A DNA stretch of 8,296 nt from Chloroflexota bacterium (lineage in GTDB: Bacteria; Chloroflexota; Anaerolineae; Anaerolineales; Anaerolineaceae): assembly GCA_023406965.1 (NCBI GenBank), contig JAEXTI010000479.1, positions 1 through 8,296 of the forward strand, given 5' to 3'. A program made the position numbers and the translations under genes. Positions 7,272 to 8,296 of this stretch are shown one piece after another. The notes beneath the pieces were generated by a model. The model searched no databases. It was not told the origin of the DNA and saw only the letters and a list, made by a program, of their open reading frames with translations. Each line of letters opens with the position of its first letter. The stretch's first letter is position 1.

Positions 7272-8296
7272 TTACCCCTCGAACAGGCCAGGATTTTGCT
7301 GTACCCACTGGTACAGGCGGCGGATGCCTTCTTCCACGCCCACCCGCGGGCGCCAGCCCAACTCGGCATCGGTCTTGCGCACGTCCGCGACGAACACGCG
7401 CTGGTCGCCGGGGCGCCAATCGCCGCGCGCGGTGGGCAGCGTCTTCCCCGCCAGCTTCTCCAGCAGCGGGCCAAATTCCGTCCAAATGGCCAATATGTTC
7501 TCGGCCCCGCCGCCCACATTGAACACTTTCCCCGCAGCGTGGTCAATTTGGGCCACTGCGGCGTCATAGGCATTCAGCAAGTCTTCCACATACAGCACAT
7601 CCCGCACCTGCTTGCCGTCGCCGTAAACGGTGATGGGCTTGCCCGTCAGGGTGGCGATGGCGAACCACGCCACCCAGCCCTGGTCTTCCACGCCGAACTG
7701 GCGCGGTCCGTAGATGCAGCTCTGACGGAACACCACCGTGGGCAGATCGTAGATGCGCGCATAATCGCGCACGTACTGGTCGCCACAGCCCTTCGAGCAG
7801 CCGTAAGGCGAGTGGAAGTCCAGCGGGTGGGTTTCAGGGATCCCGTAAGGGTAGTCGGCATAAGCATAGCGGGTGGGTTCTTCCACCACGCGCACGTCTT
7901 CCATCCCGCCGTAAACTTTGTTCGTCGAAGCGTAAATGAAGGCCGGGTTGCGCCCCGAAAGGCGCGCCGCCTCCAGCACATTGAAGGTTCCCAGGGCGTT
8001 GATCTCAAAATCCTCGCGCGGATTGACTACCGAAGTGGTCACCGCCACCTGTCCCGCCAGATGTACAACCACATCGGCGTCGGCAGCCGCCTGCCGGATG
8101 GCTTCGGCATCGCGGATGTCGGCTTCCACCAGGCGGAAAGCCTTGTCGCCAAACGATTCGCGCAGCCATGCCAGGTTTTTGCGCGAGCCGCCCCGGGATA
8201 GGTTATCGTAGACTGTGACCGTCTCGCCGCGCGAGAGCAGCCGGTGAACATAATTCGAGCCGATGAACCCGGCTCCCCCCGTCACCAGATATTGTC
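7272..8296 (-). CDS. NAD-dependent nucleotide-sugar epimerase, CDP-paratose/tyvelose 2-epimerase-like SDR (5' end outside window)
   Basis: Extended short-chain dehydrogenase acting on a nucleotide-bound sugar in the cytoplasm. Numbering from the GTG at 8285: Rossmann motif TGGAGFIG at 2-9, acidic residue D27 in VYDNLSR that fits NAD ribose binding, HLAGQVAVTTS at 75-85, catalytic S120/T121 in ASTNKVYG, and the Y161-xxx-K165 pair in SPYGCSKG. DQGWVAWF (201-208), YGDGKQVRDVL (221-231) and DQRVFVADVRK (294-304) follow the pattern I know from Salmonella RfbE, which interconverts CDP-paratose and CDP-tyvelose. The family call is strong; the CDP-sugar substrate is not established, because no CDP-sugar synthesis gene is visible here. 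The GTG is probably not the true start: the frame stays open to the edge and reads QYLV just before TGGAGF, as in a usual M-x-x-LVTGGAGF N-terminus, so only a few codons are missing. The C-terminus is complete (TAA). It is the first visible gene of the run, ending 12 nt before the GT4 gene. Confidence 0.9.
   Translation of the reverse strand, partial: QYLVTGGAGFIGSNYVHRLLSRGETVTVYDNLSRGGSRKNLAWLRESFGDKAFRLVEADIRDAEAIRQAAADADVVVHLAGQVAVTTSVVNPREDFEINALGTFNVLEAARLSGRNPAFIYASTNKVYGGMEDVRVVEEPTRYAYADYPYGIPETHPLDFHSPYGCSKGCGDQYVRDYARIYDLPTVVFRQSCIYGPRQFGVEDQGWVAWFAIATLTGKPITVYGDGKQVRDVLYVEDLLNAYDAAVAQIDHAAGKVFNVGGGAENILAIWTEFGPLLEKLAGKTLPTARGDWRPGDQRVFVADVRKTDAELGWRPRVGVEEGIRRLYQWVQQNPGLFEG

Noticed and set aside
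7296..8201. Plus-strand open frame of 301 codons
   Set aside because: Antisense to the epimerase gene; no motif, and explained by codon bias on the true strand.
1..8296. tRNA, rRNA, CRISPR, insertion sequence, attachment site or inverted terminal repeat
   Set aside because: No cloverleaf, spaced direct repeats, transposase motifs or long inverted repeats were seen on reading both strands; nearly every base is coding.

Overview
The window reads as part of one polycistronic surface-glycan locus on the minus strand, most likely from a member of the Chloroflexota (Anaerolineae-like). The pointer is the last gene. It joins a GT-C type glycosyltransferase region to the beginning of a DUF2298 (Chlor_Arch_YYY, PF10060/TIGR03662) membrane domain, a family known mainly from Chloroflexi and Archaea. 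The upstream GT-C protein is also of a type common in those genomes. The taxon is an inference from family distribution, not from a marker gene.

Layout in transcription order, from high to low coordinates: (1) 7272->8296, a CDP-paratose/tyvelose 2-epimerase-type SDR whose first codons lie outside the window; (2) 6087-7259, a GT4 family cytosolic glycosyltransferase; (3) 5295-6080, a class I SAM-dependent methyltransferase; (4) 3072-5243, a multi-pass GT-C (GT39/ArnT-like) glycosyltransferase with a Pro/Glu-rich N-terminal tail; (5) <1-3067, a very large GT-C protein with a long extracytoplasmic segment and the start of a DUF2298 domain, cut by the window edge. The gaps are 12, 6, 51 and 4 nt, so essentially all of the window is coding. 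No RNA gene, mobile element, CRISPR array or convincing terminator was seen, and no stretch over 300 nt lacks a gene.

A plausible joint role (inference): the epimerase makes or adjusts a nucleotide sugar, the GT4 enzyme uses nucleotide sugars in the cytoplasm, and the methyltransferase may modify or cap a glycan or lipid intermediate. The two GT-C proteins would then transfer sugar from a polyprenyl-phosphate carrier to an acceptor on the outer face of the membrane. The substrates cannot be read from the sequence. The least ordinary parts are the tandem duplicated extracytoplasmic module in the GT-C/DUF2298 protein, its N-terminal tail resembling that of its neighbour, and the extra four-helix N-terminal block of the upstream GT-C protein.
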